From contig CADAOA010000006.1 in the NCBI GenBank assembly GCA_902789435.1, forward strand, positions 20,285 to 84,284: a DNA stretch of 64,000 nt. The letters are read 5' to 3'. This document shows positions 28,068 to 37,132 of this stretch, piece by piece. The position numbers and the translations under genes were made by a program. The notes under the pieces were generated by a model. The model was given only the letters and a program-made list of their open reading frames with translations, was not told the origin of the DNA and did not search any database. Source of the DNA: an uncultured Bacteroidia bacterium. Its GTDB lineage: Bacteria > Bacteroidota > Bacteroidia > Bacteroidales > UBA932. Position 1 is the stretch's first letter, and each line of letters begins with the position of its first letter.

Positions 28068-29933
28068 TCAAAAAAAGTATTTTATAGCCTTGAGAATGCT
28101 CTCGGTATCAAGGCCGCACTCCTGCAGTTGTTCAGGCACGGTTCCTTGTTCTATGAATCTGTCCGGTATGCCCAGAGGGGTAACCGTACAGTTATGGTTC
28201 TTGTCTGCAAGGCTCTCACATACAGCGCTGTAAAGTCCTCCGATAACGCTTCCGTCCTCAACGGTTATGATATGGTCGTGCTCTGCTGCGGCTTCCAGGA
28301 CGGCATCCTTGTCAAGCGGACGGAGGAACCTCATATTGTAATGTGACGGAGTGATTCCCTCCTGTTCGGCCCTGGCTATGGCCTCCTTGACCTTGTTGCC
28401 GATGGTTCCAATGGAAAGTACGGCCACACGGCTTCCTTTTTTCAACCTTTCTGCCTTGCCCGGGACGATCTTCCTGAATTCCTCCGGAAGTTCGAGTCCC
28501 TGGCAGTTGCCCCTAGGGTAGCGGATGGTAACCGGGCCCTTGTAATCTTCCAGGGTAGCGGAGTAAATCATATCCTGCATCTCAATCTCGTCGATAGGGG
28601 CCATCTCTATTATATTAGGTATAAACCTCAGGTAAGCCAGGTCGAAGGCTCCCTGGTGGGTAGCTCCGTCTTCTCCGACCAGTCCGGCGCGGTCTATCGT
28701 GAATATGACCTTGAGTTCCTGGAGGGCCACATCGTGGATAATCTGGTCGAATCCTCTCTGGAGGAAGGAAGAATAGATATTGCAGAACGGAATCATTCCA
28801 TTCGCGGCAAGACCTGCCGAGAAGGTTACGGCGTGTTCCTCAGCGATGCCGACATCGAAAGTCCTTTCCGGGAAGGCCTTCATCATATCGCTGAGCTGAC
28901 CTCCGGAGAGCATGGCAGGGGTTATGCCAACGATCCTGCTGTCCTTTTCAGCCAGTTTCACTATGGTCTGGCCGAAAATGTTCTGGTATTTCAGTGGAGC
29001 TCCCTCGGTGCGGATCCTTTCCCCGGTTTCTATATCGAACTTGCCCGGGGCGTGCCATATGCTCTGATGCTCTTCGGCCGGCTTGTAGCCCTTGCCCTTG
29101 AGGGTTCTTATGTGAAGGAGTTTAGGCCCTTTCATAGGCAAAACCCTGTTGAGCATGCCCACCAGTTCCCCGACATTGTTTCCGTCGATTATACCAAAAT
29201 ACCTGAACCCCAGCCCGGAGAATATGGTCGAATGCTTGAAGAAAAAGTTCTTTGTGCTGACCACCGCCTTCTGGATCCTGCTTCTGAGCCAACCGTTGCC
29301 CAAGATTCCCCATACCTTGTTCTTCAGGCTGTTGTAAGTCTTGGAGGTGCTCATTCTCAACAGGTAGTTATGCATCGCGCCAACATTCTCGTCTATGGCG
29401 ATCTGGTTGTCGTTGAGAATTACCAGAAGGTTCGTACCGGAAGCTCCGGCGTTATTTATGCCTTCGTATGCGAGGCCTCCGGAGAAGGCTCCGTCTCCAA
29501 GAACTGCAACTACTTTGGTTGCCTTTCCCTGAAGTTTGGCTGCAGTCGCCAGTCCAAGGGCTGCCGAAACGGAAGTGGATGCGTGCCCTGCTCCGAATGA
29601 GTCGTATGGGCTTTCGCTCATCTTCGGGAAGCCGGACAGGCCGTCCTTCTTGCGGTTCTGTTTGAAGAGTTCCCGTCTTCCGGTGATAATCTTGTGGGCA
29701 TAAGCCTGATGCCCCACATCCCAGACGATCTTGTCTTCCGGAGTGTCAAGTACATAATGAAGCGCCACGGCAAGTTCCACGCTTCCAAGGGAAGCTCCCA
29801 GATGCCCCGGGTTGGTTGCGCAGCACTCTATCATATATTCCCTGATTTCTTCGCACAGGGTTTCCAGTTGCCTTATGGTAAGGCTTTTGATATCTGCAGG
29901 TGAATTAATCTTATCTAGTATAGCAAATTCCAT
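28068..29933 (-). CDS. dxs: 1-deoxy-D-xylulose-5-phosphate synthase
   Basis: A 621-residue cytoplasmic thiamine-diphosphate enzyme that makes DXP from pyruvate and glyceraldehyde-3-phosphate, the first step of the MEP isoprenoid pathway. Visible are NPGHLGASLG, WDVGHQAYAHKI with the essential His, the thiamine/Mg motif GDGAFSGG...INNAG, the C-terminal pyrimidine-binding domain with FDVGIAEEHAVTFSAGLA, and DRAGLVGEDGATHQGAFD. Full length. It starts 16 bases after the MFS carrier gene, so the two are likely co-transcribed. No hairpin terminator with a GC core separates it from the downstream tRNA operon on the same strand. Confidence 0.97.
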   Translation of the reverse strand: MEFAILDKINSPADIKSLTIRQLETLCEEIREYMIECCATNPGHLGASLGSVELAVALHYVLDTPEDKIVWDVGHQAYAHKIITGRRELFKQNRKKDGLSGFPKMSESPYDSFGAGHASTSVSAALGLATAAKLQGKATKVVAVLGDGAFSGGLAYEGINNAGASGTNLLVILNDNQIAIDENVGAMHNYLLRMSTSKTYNSLKNKVWGILGNGWLRSRIQKAVVSTKNFFFKHSTIFSGLGFRYFGIIDGNNVGELVGMLNRVLPMKGPKLLHIRTLKGKGYKPAEEHQSIWHAPGKFDIETGERIRTEGAPLKYQNIFGQTIVKLAEKDSRIVGITPAMLSGGQLSDMMKAFPERTFDVGIAEEHAVTFSAGLAANGMIPFCNIYSSFLQRGFDQIIHDVALQELKVIFTIDRAGLVGEDGATHQGAFDLAYLRFIPNIIEMAPIDEIEMQDMIYSATLEDYKGPVTIRYPRGNCQGLELPEEFRKIVPGKAERLKKGSRVAVLSIGTIGNKVKEAIARAEQEGITPSHYNMRFLRPLDKDAVLEAAAEHDHIITVEDGSVIGGLYSAVCESLADKNHNCTVTPLGIPDRFIEQGTVPEQLQECGLDTESILKAIKYFF

Positions 29934-29949
29934 TTCTGAAATGTTAGTC

Positions 29950-31350
29950 TCATTTTTTCTTTCCCTCGTCGAGTCCGTAATGTCTCTTGCGGTCCAGCCT
30001 GCGGAGAGCGAAGGCCAGGATTATGGCAACGACTCCCATTGCCGCGAAGATGATCTGAGGGAGGGTATAATCGTACTTAATATTGTCCGGATAACTTACG
30101 GTTCCGCCTGAGAATGTGCTCAGAAGGCAGAATTTGTCAAGTACCCACCCGATGGCCATGGGAACCAGCATCAGGCCTATGTTCTGGATGAAAAACGCCA
30201 GGGCAATGGAGGTTCCGTATTGCTTCTGCGGCATAATCTTGGCCAGGGAAGGCCACAGTGCAGCCGGAAGCATTGCGTAACCGAGCCCAAGTAGCAGCAG
30301 TAAAGCTACCGCAATCCAGATGCTGTGGACTCCCGGAAGACCGAAAACTACGTGAACCACCGTTATCGCCAAGGCTCCGATGATCATGAGCAGGGTACCC
30401 TTTCCGTATTTGTCGTAAACGGCTCCGAAAAGAGGGGAGAACAAAATGCATCCGAATGGTATAAGGGATGGGAATATTCCTGAATAGAAAGGAGTTACAT
30501 CGTTGAACTTATTAACCATAAGGTCTGACGTGAACTTGAAGAACGGGCTTACCGCAGCATAGAAGATAAGGCATAGTATGGATATCAGCCAGAACCCCGG
30601 ATTGGAGATGATGCTCTTGACATCCTTGAGGGAGAAGGAGGCTTCCTCGTCTTTTCCCTCTTCCTTTCTCCGCTCGGCTATCTGTCGGTCCAGTTTCCTG
30701 TCCTGCAGGCAGTAAACGAAGAAACCCAACATTCCGATTATCAGGAACACCAGACCGATTCCCACTGTGGTAGTGACATTGTGGAGCCTTTCAGAAATCA
30801 TCGGGGAGAAAATTAGGGCCACTCCGCTACCCAGCCTGGCTATGGACAGCTGTATGGCCATAGCAAGAGCCAGTTCCTTGCCGCTGAACCACTTGACTAT
30901 GGCCTTGCTGATGGAGATTCCGGCCATTTCACATCCGGTTCCAAAAACAGCAAACCCCATACTTGCCCAAAGAACCTGTTTCTTCATTGTCATGCTCAGG
31001 AAAGAAACGTTCCCTGCATCCGAAGGAATGCAGGTAACGGCATAATACTTAAGGGCGAAACCTGCCACCATCAGTATGCAGCCCAGGTTTCCCGTCAGTC
31101 GTATTCCTTTCTTGTCCAACAGCAGTCCGCTGAAAATCAGCATGCCCAGAAAGACATTGAAGACGCTCTGAGCTGCCCCGAAGTAGCCATACTCAGTGCT
31201 TGTCCAGGCGTTGTCCTCCTCCAGGAGCGTCTTGAGCGGAGAATAAACGTCTGAAGCCAGATAGGCCGCAAACATTACGAACGACACTATCATAAGTGCC
31301 GTCCAGCGGGCTTTTGCCGAATCTCTGAGCAATTTCTTTATGTGCTCCAT
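29950..31350 (-). CDS. MFS transporter, MFSD1-like (paralogue 1)
   Basis: A 466-residue inner-membrane carrier with about 12 hydrophobic segments. It starts with a short cytoplasmic segment (LLRDSAKARWTALM) shared with the next two genes. The loop after the fourth helix reads ISKAIVKWFSGKELALAMA, and the last third has LWPSLAKIMPQKQYGTSIA and FFIQNIGLML. These phrases resemble the MFSD1 branch of the major facilitator superfamily, whose animal member moves dipeptides. Substrate here is unknown; peptide transport is a hypothesis. It heads an operon with dxs and is divergent from paralogue 2. Confidence 0.85.
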   Translation of the reverse strand: MEHIKKLLRDSAKARWTALMIVSFVMFAAYLASDVYSPLKTLLEEDNAWTSTEYGYFGAAQSVFNVFLGMLIFSGLLLDKKGIRLTGNLGCILMVAGFALKYYAVTCIPSDAGNVSFLSMTMKKQVLWASMGFAVFGTGCEMAGISISKAIVKWFSGKELALAMAIQLSIARLGSGVALIFSPMISERLHNVTTTVGIGLVFLIIGMLGFFVYCLQDRKLDRQIAERRKEEGKDEEASFSLKDVKSIISNPGFWLISILCLIFYAAVSPFFKFTSDLMVNKFNDVTPFYSGIFPSLIPFGCILFSPLFGAVYDKYGKGTLLMIIGALAITVVHVVFGLPGVHSIWIAVALLLLLGLGYAMLPAALWPSLAKIMPQKQYGTSIALAFFIQNIGLMLVPMAIGWVLDKFCLLSTFSGGTVSYPDNIKYDYTLPQIIFAAMGVVAIILAFALRRLDRKRHYGLDEGKKK

Positions 31351-31452
31351 ATAGTGTCTTTGCTAAAATCAGGTGGCAATTTACTCAATATTTTGTAAAT
31401 TGCGAAGTCATTTTGGCACTGAAGGAGAAAAATATCTTTAAACATATAAACA

Positions 31453-33075
31453 ATGACTACAGATCTTAAAAAGACTCTAAGAGATTCGGCCGCAATACGC
31501 TGGACTGCCCTGCTGCTTCTGGCGCTTGCAATGTTCTGTTCATATATCTTTATGGACATACTGAGCCCGATCAAAGATTTGATGCAGGAAACAAGGGGCT
31601 GGGACTCAACCGCATTCGGTACAATGCAGGGTTCCGAGACGTTCCTTAACGTGTTCGTTTTCTTCCTGATTTTCGCGGGTATCATCCTGGACAAGATGGG
31701 TGTGAGATTCACCGCCATCCTTTCCGGATTCGTGATGCTGGTAGGCGCGGTGATCAAATGGTATGCTGTAACGGACTCGTTTGCCGGAACTTCCATCGCC
31801 GCCTGGTTTGACGCTAACCTTAATTATATTCCAGGTTTCGATGAACTGGGCATTTCTCCGTTCTACAGGGGAATGCCGGCATCTGCCAAGTTTGCCGCCG
31901 TGGGATTCATGATCTTCGGATGCGGAGTGGAGATGGCCGGAATCACGGTTTCAAGAGGTATCGTAAAATGGTTCAAAGGCCGTGAGATGGCTTTGGCAAT
32001 GGGTTCAGAGATGGCTCTGGCCAGACTGGGCGTGGCAACCTGCATGATATTCTCGCCGATGTTCGCCAAGATGGGCGAGCATATAGATGTATCCCGCAGC
32101 GTGGCTTTCGGAGTAGTCCTTCTGATGATTGCCCTGATAATGTTCATCGTCTACTTCTTCATGGACAAGAAGCTGGATGCCCAGACCGGAGAGGCTGAGG
32201 AAAAGGACGATCCTTTCAAGGTCAGCGATATCGGAGCTATCCTGCGCTCAAGCGGATTCTGGCTGGTTGCCCTGCTTTGCGTTCTCTATTACTCAGCGAT
32301 ATTCCCGTTCCAGAAATATGCGGTTAACATGCTTCAGTGTAACCTTACCTTCGTGGATGTGAAAGAAGGTTCCTTCTGGGCAAGTAACACCGTTACCATA
32401 GTACAGTACATCATCATGCTGGTAGTTGCGGTAGCCGCCTTTATGAGCAATTTCTCCAAGGGCAAGGCGAAGAAAGGCTTCTTGCTTGCCATCGCGATAA
32501 TCGCCCTTATAGTATTCTGCTACATGGGTTATATGAGAGGCAGTGCCGAGACCATATTTGCCGTATTCCCTCTCCTGGCAGTGGGTATAACCCCGATTCT
32601 CGGAAGCTATGTTGACCACAAGGGCAAGGCCGCCTCTATGCTTGTGCTGGGTTCCATCCTCCTTATTATCTGCCACCTGACATTCGCCTTCATACTGCCG
32701 ATGTTCAAGGGTAGCTCAGTCGGTGGAGTTGTGGTTGCCTACGTTACCATCCTTGTACTTGGAGCTTCATTCTCCCTGGTTCCGGCATCACTCTGGCCAA
32801 GCGTTCCTAAACTGGTTGACCAGAAGATCATCGGTAGCGCATATGCTCTGATATTCTGGATCCAGAACATAGGTTTGTGGCTCTTCCCTCTGCTTATCGG
32901 CAAGGTTCTGGACAAGACCAATCCGGATGTGGACGATCCTACACAGTTCGACTACACGGCTCCTCTGGTTATGTTGGCCTGCCTGGGTGTTGCAGCCCTC
33001 ATCCTGGGCTTCATACTCAAGAGAGTGGACCGTAAGAAGGGTTATGGCCTGGAACTTCCTAACATCAAGGAATAA
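31453..33075 (+). CDS. MFS transporter, MFSD1-like (paralogue 2, with extra two-helix insertion)
   Basis: A 540-residue carrier closely related to both neighbours (TLRDSAAIRWTALL at the start, VSRGIVKWFKGREMALAMG, LWPSVPKLVDQKIIGSAYAL, FWIQNIGLWLF). Two differences stand out. First, the loop around residues 115-140 is longer. Second, about 55-60 residues are inserted near 305-367, containing two additional hydrophobic stretches (TVTIVQYIIMLVVAVAAF and GFLLAIAIIALIVFCYMGY). The insertion lies just before the helix that ends GSYVDHKGKA. About 14 spans are therefore predicted. The substrate is unknown. Paralogue 3 follows 33 bases downstream on the same strand. Confidence 0.85.
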   Translation: MTTDLKKTLRDSAAIRWTALLLLALAMFCSYIFMDILSPIKDLMQETRGWDSTAFGTMQGSETFLNVFVFFLIFAGIILDKMGVRFTAILSGFVMLVGAVIKWYAVTDSFAGTSIAAWFDANLNYIPGFDELGISPFYRGMPASAKFAAVGFMIFGCGVEMAGITVSRGIVKWFKGREMALAMGSEMALARLGVATCMIFSPMFAKMGEHIDVSRSVAFGVVLLMIALIMFIVYFFMDKKLDAQTGEAEEKDDPFKVSDIGAILRSSGFWLVALLCVLYYSAIFPFQKYAVNMLQCNLTFVDVKEGSFWASNTVTIVQYIIMLVVAVAAFMSNFSKGKAKKGFLLAIAIIALIVFCYMGYMRGSAETIFAVFPLLAVGITPILGSYVDHKGKAASMLVLGSILLIICHLTFAFILPMFKGSSVGGVVVAYVTILVLGASFSLVPASLWPSVPKLVDQKIIGSAYALIFWIQNIGLWLFPLLIGKVLDKTNPDVDDPTQFDYTAPLVMLACLGVAALILGFILKRVDRKKGYGLELPNIKE

Positions 33076-33108
33076 ATCATTCAGAAACAATAATAAACAA
33101 CTATAAAG

Positions 33109-34530
33109 ATGAACAAAGCAGTCAAACTTCTCAGAGACTCCAAGAGCGCAAGGTGGATTGTGCTCGCCTGTCTCGTGGTCCCGATGTTTGCATCGTATTT
33201 CTTTGATGATATGTTCTCAACCCTGAGCCATATCTTCAAGACTCCTGAAATGCTCCAGCTCGGATGGGATTCCCAGAACTACGGTTTCTATGCCGGCGGT
33301 TATTCCTTCCTCTGCGTATGGGGCGGACTTATTATCTGCGGTATGCTCCTCGACAAGTGGGGTGTTAGGGTAACAGGCTCAATCTTCGTTGGAATGATGG
33401 TGGGCGGTGCTGCAATTGTGGCATACGCCATTTCTTCAAGTTTCAACGGCAGCGGCCTGGCAAACTGGATGCATAATTCAGTAGGAATCGCCAAACCTTC
33501 ACTGTGGCTGGCGTATGTCGGATGTATGCTATTCGGTCTGGGCAGCGAAATTGCCGGAGTCGCAGTTACGCGTTCCATTGCCAAATGGTTCAAAGGCAAG
33601 GAAATGGCCTTTGCAATGGGAGCGCAGCTTGCTATCGCCAGACTGGGTACTGCAATGGCCTTCGTGCTTTCTCCTGTTCTTGTGGGCGAGCACGCAAAGG
33701 ACGCTCTGTACACCTTCGCCGAGACTAACCGTCCTGCTCTTGTAGGCCTTGCAATAATGATTGTGGGCATCATACTCTGGAGCGTATTCATCACGATGGA
33801 CGCCAAGTTCGACAAGCAGACCGGAGAGACCGACACCAAGGAAACCAGCGAGGACGACAAGTTCAAGTTCTCAGACATCTTCAAGATTCTGACCAACAAG
33901 CACTATATCCTGATTTCCCTGCTTTGCGTGTTCTTCTACTGCTGCATCATTTCATTCAAGAAGTTCGCTACCTCCATCATCATCCCTCGCTTCGGCCTGG
34001 ATGTGGAGACAGCAGCCTGGATGGTTTCAATGATTCCGTTCTGTACGGTTATCGGAACTCCTCTGTTCGGTATCCTGGTTGACAAGATCGGAAAGGCTAC
34101 CACCTGGATGATTCTGGGAAGCTGCATGGTACTTGCCGCTCACCTTATCATCGCATTTGCACCTGAGGGAAGCCAGTTCTCCGGCTATGCCGCTATCGGT
34201 ATCCTCGGAATAGGTTACAGTCTTGTTCCGGCAGCAATGTGGCCAAGCGTTCCTAAGATCATACCGGAGAAGAACCTCGGTACTGCATACTCCCTGATTT
34301 ACTGGATCCAGAATATGGGTATGCTGCTGGTTCCTATCTTCGTTGGCGGAGTGCTGAAGAAATACGTGATAGACGCCGGCAACCATGCCCAGGAGATTAC
34401 CGCTGCCGTAAGGGCAGAATATATCTTCATCGGCCTTGGAATAGTTGCTGTCATCGTATCTCTCCTGCTTAAGGCTTCATCCAAGAAGAATCCTCAGCTG
34501 GAGCTCGACCTTCCTAACAAGAAGAAGTAA
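33109..34530 (+). CDS. MFS transporter, MFSD1-like (paralogue 3)
   Basis: A 473-residue inner-membrane carrier, about 12 spans, sharing LLRDSKSARWIVLA, VTRSIAKWFKGKEMAFAMG, LWPS-like MWPSVPKIIPEKNLGTAYS and YWIQNMGMLLV with the two preceding paralogues. It lacks the two-helix insertion of paralogue 2. The C-terminus is lysine-rich (LPNKKK). It shares a probable transcript with paralogue 2 and ends at a strong terminator. Function is unknown beyond solute transport; the family resemblance suggests small peptides. Confidence 0.85.
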   Translation: MNKAVKLLRDSKSARWIVLACLVVPMFASYFFDDMFSTLSHIFKTPEMLQLGWDSQNYGFYAGGYSFLCVWGGLIICGMLLDKWGVRVTGSIFVGMMVGGAAIVAYAISSSFNGSGLANWMHNSVGIAKPSLWLAYVGCMLFGLGSEIAGVAVTRSIAKWFKGKEMAFAMGAQLAIARLGTAMAFVLSPVLVGEHAKDALYTFAETNRPALVGLAIMIVGIILWSVFITMDAKFDKQTGETDTKETSEDDKFKFSDIFKILTNKHYILISLLCVFFYCCIISFKKFATSIIIPRFGLDVETAAWMVSMIPFCTVIGTPLFGILVDKIGKATTWMILGSCMVLAAHLIIAFAPEGSQFSGYAAIGILGIGYSLVPAAMWPSVPKIIPEKNLGTAYSLIYWIQNMGMLLVPIFVGGVLKKYVIDAGNHAQEITAAVRAEYIFIGLGIVAVIVSLLLKASSKKNPQLELDLPNKKK

Positions 34531-34543
34531 TGAAATGAGTCAA

Positions 34544-34574
34544 CAAAAAAAAAGCGCCACACGGCGCTTTTTTT
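34544..34574. terminator. bidirectional terminator between the MFS gene and purA
   Basis: A run of As, stem GCGCC (34554-34558), loop ACAC and GGCGC (34563-34567), then seven Ts. The A/T tracts extend the stem on both sides. It lies between convergent genes and can act on both strands. Confidence 0.88.
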
Positions 34575-34577
34575 GTT

Positions 34578-35837
34578 TTACAACTTAATTGTCTGGGATC
34601 GGTCAGGTCCTACGGAAGCGTAGGAAACCTTTACTCCCAACTCTTTCTCAATGAAGGCTATGTAGCGTTTGAAGGCTGAAGGAAGCTCCTTGGCTGTCTT
34701 GCACTTGGTCAGGTCTTTCTTCCAGCCCTTGAATTCTTTGTAAACCGGTTCTATCTTGGCACTGACTTCGTAAGGATAGCGGTCTGTCTTCTTGCCGTCC
34801 ACCTTGTAGGCTACTGCAACCTTTATGGTGTCAAAGCTGTCGAGTACGTCAGCCTTCATCATAATCAGGTCTGTAACGCCGTCCACCATAATCGCGAACT
34901 TGAGGGCAGGCAGGTCCAGCCATCCGGTTCTTCTCGGTCTTCCGGTTGTTGCTCCAAACTCGTGTCCTTTCTGGCGGAGTTCTTCTCCGACAGCATCGTT
35001 GAGCTCGGTAGGGAAAGGTCCGCTGCCGACTCTGGTGCAGTAGGCCTTGAATACTCCGAATACCTTGCCGATCTTGGTAGGGGCCACTCCCAGTCCGGTG
35101 CAGGCTCCGGCGCAGATCGTTGAAGAACTGGTCACAAACGGATAAGCTCCGAAGTCCACGTCCAGCATTGTTCCCTGGGCTCCTTCCGCAAGTGCTTTCT
35201 TTGTCTTGAGCAGAGCGTTGAGTTCATATTCGCTGTCCACGATCTTGAACTTCTTAAGATACTCTACAGCCTTGAACCACTCTTTCTCGTTCTTGTTGAT
35301 ATCGTATTCAAAATCAAACTGTTTCAGGTATGAAGCATGCCTTTGTTTGAGGGTGTTGAACTTCTTCTTGAAATCCTTTGACAGAACTTCTCCCACTCTG
35401 AGGCCGTTTCTTCCGGTCTTGTCCATATAGGTCGGTCCTATGCCCTTGAGAGTGGAACCGATCTTGGTCTTTCCCAGACTTGCCTCGGAAGCGGCATCCA
35501 TAATCCTGTGGGTAGGGAGTATCAGATGGGCTCTCTTGGAGATGATAATGTTCTTTGTCGGGTCAACACCCATCTTGGCGATGGCCTGGCATTCTTCCTG
35601 GAAGATAATCGGATCCAGGACCACACCATTGCCGATTACATTGACTGTGTTCTTGCGGAAAACTCCCGCCGGAACGGAATGGAGTACAAAACTCTTACCT
35701 GAGAACTGCAGGGAATGTCCTGCGTTGGGGCCTCCCTGGAATCTGCATATAACAGGGTAGTTTCTGGCAAGCACATCCACAATTTTGCCCTTGCCTTCGT
35801 CTCCCCACTGAAGGCCCAATACAACATCAACTTTCAT
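34578..35837 (-). CDS. purA: adenylosuccinate synthetase
   Basis: A 419-residue cytoplasmic enzyme that condenses IMP and aspartate using GTP, the first committed step to AMP. The N-terminal GLQWGDEGKGK P-loop with catalytic Asp13, GGPNAGHS with His41, GIGPTYMDKTGRNG, and the aspartate-binding loop GATTGRPRRTGWLD are all present. Normal length. It starts 34 bases after ssb on the same strand and no promoter was seen in that gap, so co-transcription with ssb is likely. Confidence 0.97.
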   Translation of the reverse strand: MKVDVVLGLQWGDEGKGKIVDVLARNYPVICRFQGGPNAGHSLQFSGKSFVLHSVPAGVFRKNTVNVIGNGVVLDPIIFQEECQAIAKMGVDPTKNIIISKRAHLILPTHRIMDAASEASLGKTKIGSTLKGIGPTYMDKTGRNGLRVGEVLSKDFKKKFNTLKQRHASYLKQFDFEYDINKNEKEWFKAVEYLKKFKIVDSEYELNALLKTKKALAEGAQGTMLDVDFGAYPFVTSSSTICAGACTGLGVAPTKIGKVFGVFKAYCTRVGSGPFPTELNDAVGEELRQKGHEFGATTGRPRRTGWLDLPALKFAIMVDGVTDLIMMKADVLDSFDTIKVAVAYKVDGKKTDRYPYEVSAKIEPVYKEFKGWKKDLTKCKTAKELPSAFKRYIAFIEKELGVKVSYASVGPDRSQTIKL

Positions 35838-35871
35838 ATAGTGTTTGTTTTAATCGCGATAAAAATCAAGT

Positions 35872-36360
35872 TTAGAATGGAAGGTCGTTGGATTCGGTAT
35901 CATTGAAATCATCCATTGCCGGGAAATCCTGAGGTGCTGGCTGCGCAGCTGGCTGAGGCGCAGGCTGAACAGGCCTCTGATATGGCTGCTGATAACCTCC
36001 CTGAGGCTGAGGCTGGGCCCCCTGGCCTTCCGGTCTTCTTCCGGTCAACTGGATATTGTCAGCCACAATCTCAGTCCTGTATCTTTTCTGACCGGTCTGG
36101 TCTGTATATTCACGGGTAGTAATCCTTCCTTCCACGAATACCTGGGTTCCTTTCTGGATGTACTTCTCGGCGAACTCTGCCAATCTTCTCCAGCACACGA
36201 TGTTGTGCCATTCTGTTCTCTCAGTGCGGTTGCCGCTTCTGTCTGTAAATACCTCTGATGTAGCAACCCTGAAATTTGCCACCACACTTCCGCCGTCAAG
36301 ATGCCTAACTTCAGGCGCTGCGGCGGTGTTCCCTAAAATCAATACTTTGTTGAAAGACAT
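35872..36360 (-). CDS. ssb: single-stranded DNA-binding protein
   Basis: A 162-residue protein. The OB fold covers about 1-105 (MSFNKVLILGNTAAAPEVRH ... TEWHNIVCWRRLAEFAEKYI ... GRITTREYTDQTGQKRYRTE). A Gln/Pro-rich linker (about 112-145) follows, then the acidic tip DDFNDTESNDLPF, which recruits partner proteins in replication and repair. Normal for the family. Confidence 0.96.
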   Translation of the reverse strand: MSFNKVLILGNTAAAPEVRHLDGGSVVANFRVATSEVFTDRSGNRTERTEWHNIVCWRRLAEFAEKYIQKGTQVFVEGRITTREYTDQTGQKRYRTEIVADNIQLTGRRPEGQGAQPQPQGGYQQPYQRPVQPAPQPAAQPAPQDFPAMDDFNDTESNDLPF

Positions 36361-36367
36361 AATAAAT

Positions 36368-36396
36368 CAAATTTAACCGAGTAAAGTTACTCCAAA
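36368..36396 (-). promoter_or_regulatory. putative ssb-purA promoter
   Basis: On the minus strand TTTG (36396-36393), a 17-base spacer and TAAATTTG (36375-36368). The -7 element ends only 8 bases before the ATG, so the mRNA would have a very short or no leader. Confidence 0.45.
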
Positions 36397-36412
36397 AAAT
36401 CAAATCCTGCAA

Positions 36413-37132
36413 CTATTCTCTTGGAGTAGTGCCGGTAAAAATTCTGAAACTCTCTGAAGCCTGGTATTTAAGCCATTTCAGTCCACTTTCCGGATTAAGG
36501 CAGGGATTCTTGTAGTTGGCTTCGATGACCGTGAAGGCTTTTTCCCCGTTTTTGAGAGTTTCGCTGAGAATTCCGTCAGGTGAAGGGATGGCGTAGATTA
36601 CAAGAGTGTCTCTGTCTGTTTTTTTCAGTAGGATGTCTGCCTCGGCGATGCTGACTGCCTTGATTCCAATATGTTCTGCAAAGGTTTCAGCTTTCTTCAG
36701 GGTGCGGTTGGTGATGAGGGTTTCCAGTCCTTCATTCCTGCAGGCCAGGGCTGCGGCCTTGGCGGCACCTCCGCAACCGGTTATCAGAGCCCTTTCCGGT
36801 TTTGGATCAAGTTCTCTGACCATTCTCCTTACGGCCAGATAATCTGTGTTGTAGCTGAAGATTTTATCGCCTTTGAAGAGGATGAGGTTGGCGGCGTTCA
36901 GGGTTTTGGTTATCTCGTCAGGATCGGTGACAAACTTCATTACGCTCTCCTTGAAAGGGGAGGTGACGTTTGCTCCGCAGTAGCCATTGGCTTTAAGTTC
37001 CGCCACGGATTCTTCCACGGTATCTCTTTCCAGCAGGTCGTATGTCATGTCGCCGTCTGGAAAAGCCTCCCTGAAAAGCTTTGGGCTTTGGGAGTGTGAA
37101 ATGGGTTTCCCTATGAGAGCGAACTTTTTCAT
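36413..37132 (-). CDS. aroE: shikimate dehydrogenase
   Basis: A 239-residue cytoplasmic NADPH-dependent enzyme reducing 3-dehydroshikimate to shikimate. Present are GKPISHSQSP (substrate binding), GANVTSPFKESV with the catalytic Lys, YNTDYLAV with the conserved Asp, and the nucleotide loop GCGGAAKAAALA. The final helix has GLKWLKYQASESFRIFTG, where many relatives have G..ML..QA. It is slightly shorter than the usual 260-280 residues. Its start overlaps the end of the upstream methyltransferase gene by 4 bases, so lysS, the methyltransferase and aroE form one operon. Confidence 0.92.
   Translation of the reverse strand: MKKFALIGKPISHSQSPKLFREAFPDGDMTYDLLERDTVEESVAELKANGYCGANVTSPFKESVMKFVTDPDEITKTLNAANLILFKGDKIFSYNTDYLAVRRMVRELDPKPERALITGCGGAAKAAALACRNEGLETLITNRTLKKAETFAEHIGIKAVSIAEADILLKKTDRDTLVIYAIPSPDGILSETLKNGEKAFTVIEANYKNPCLNPESGLKWLKYQASESFRIFTGTTPRE

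Noticed and set aside
28051-28078. Terminator after dxs
   Set aside because: The inverted repeat is made almost only of A and T and lacks a GC stem, so I do not call it a terminator.
28656-29600. 314-codon open frame antisense to dxs
   Set aside because: Shadow of dxs, no protein-like signatures.
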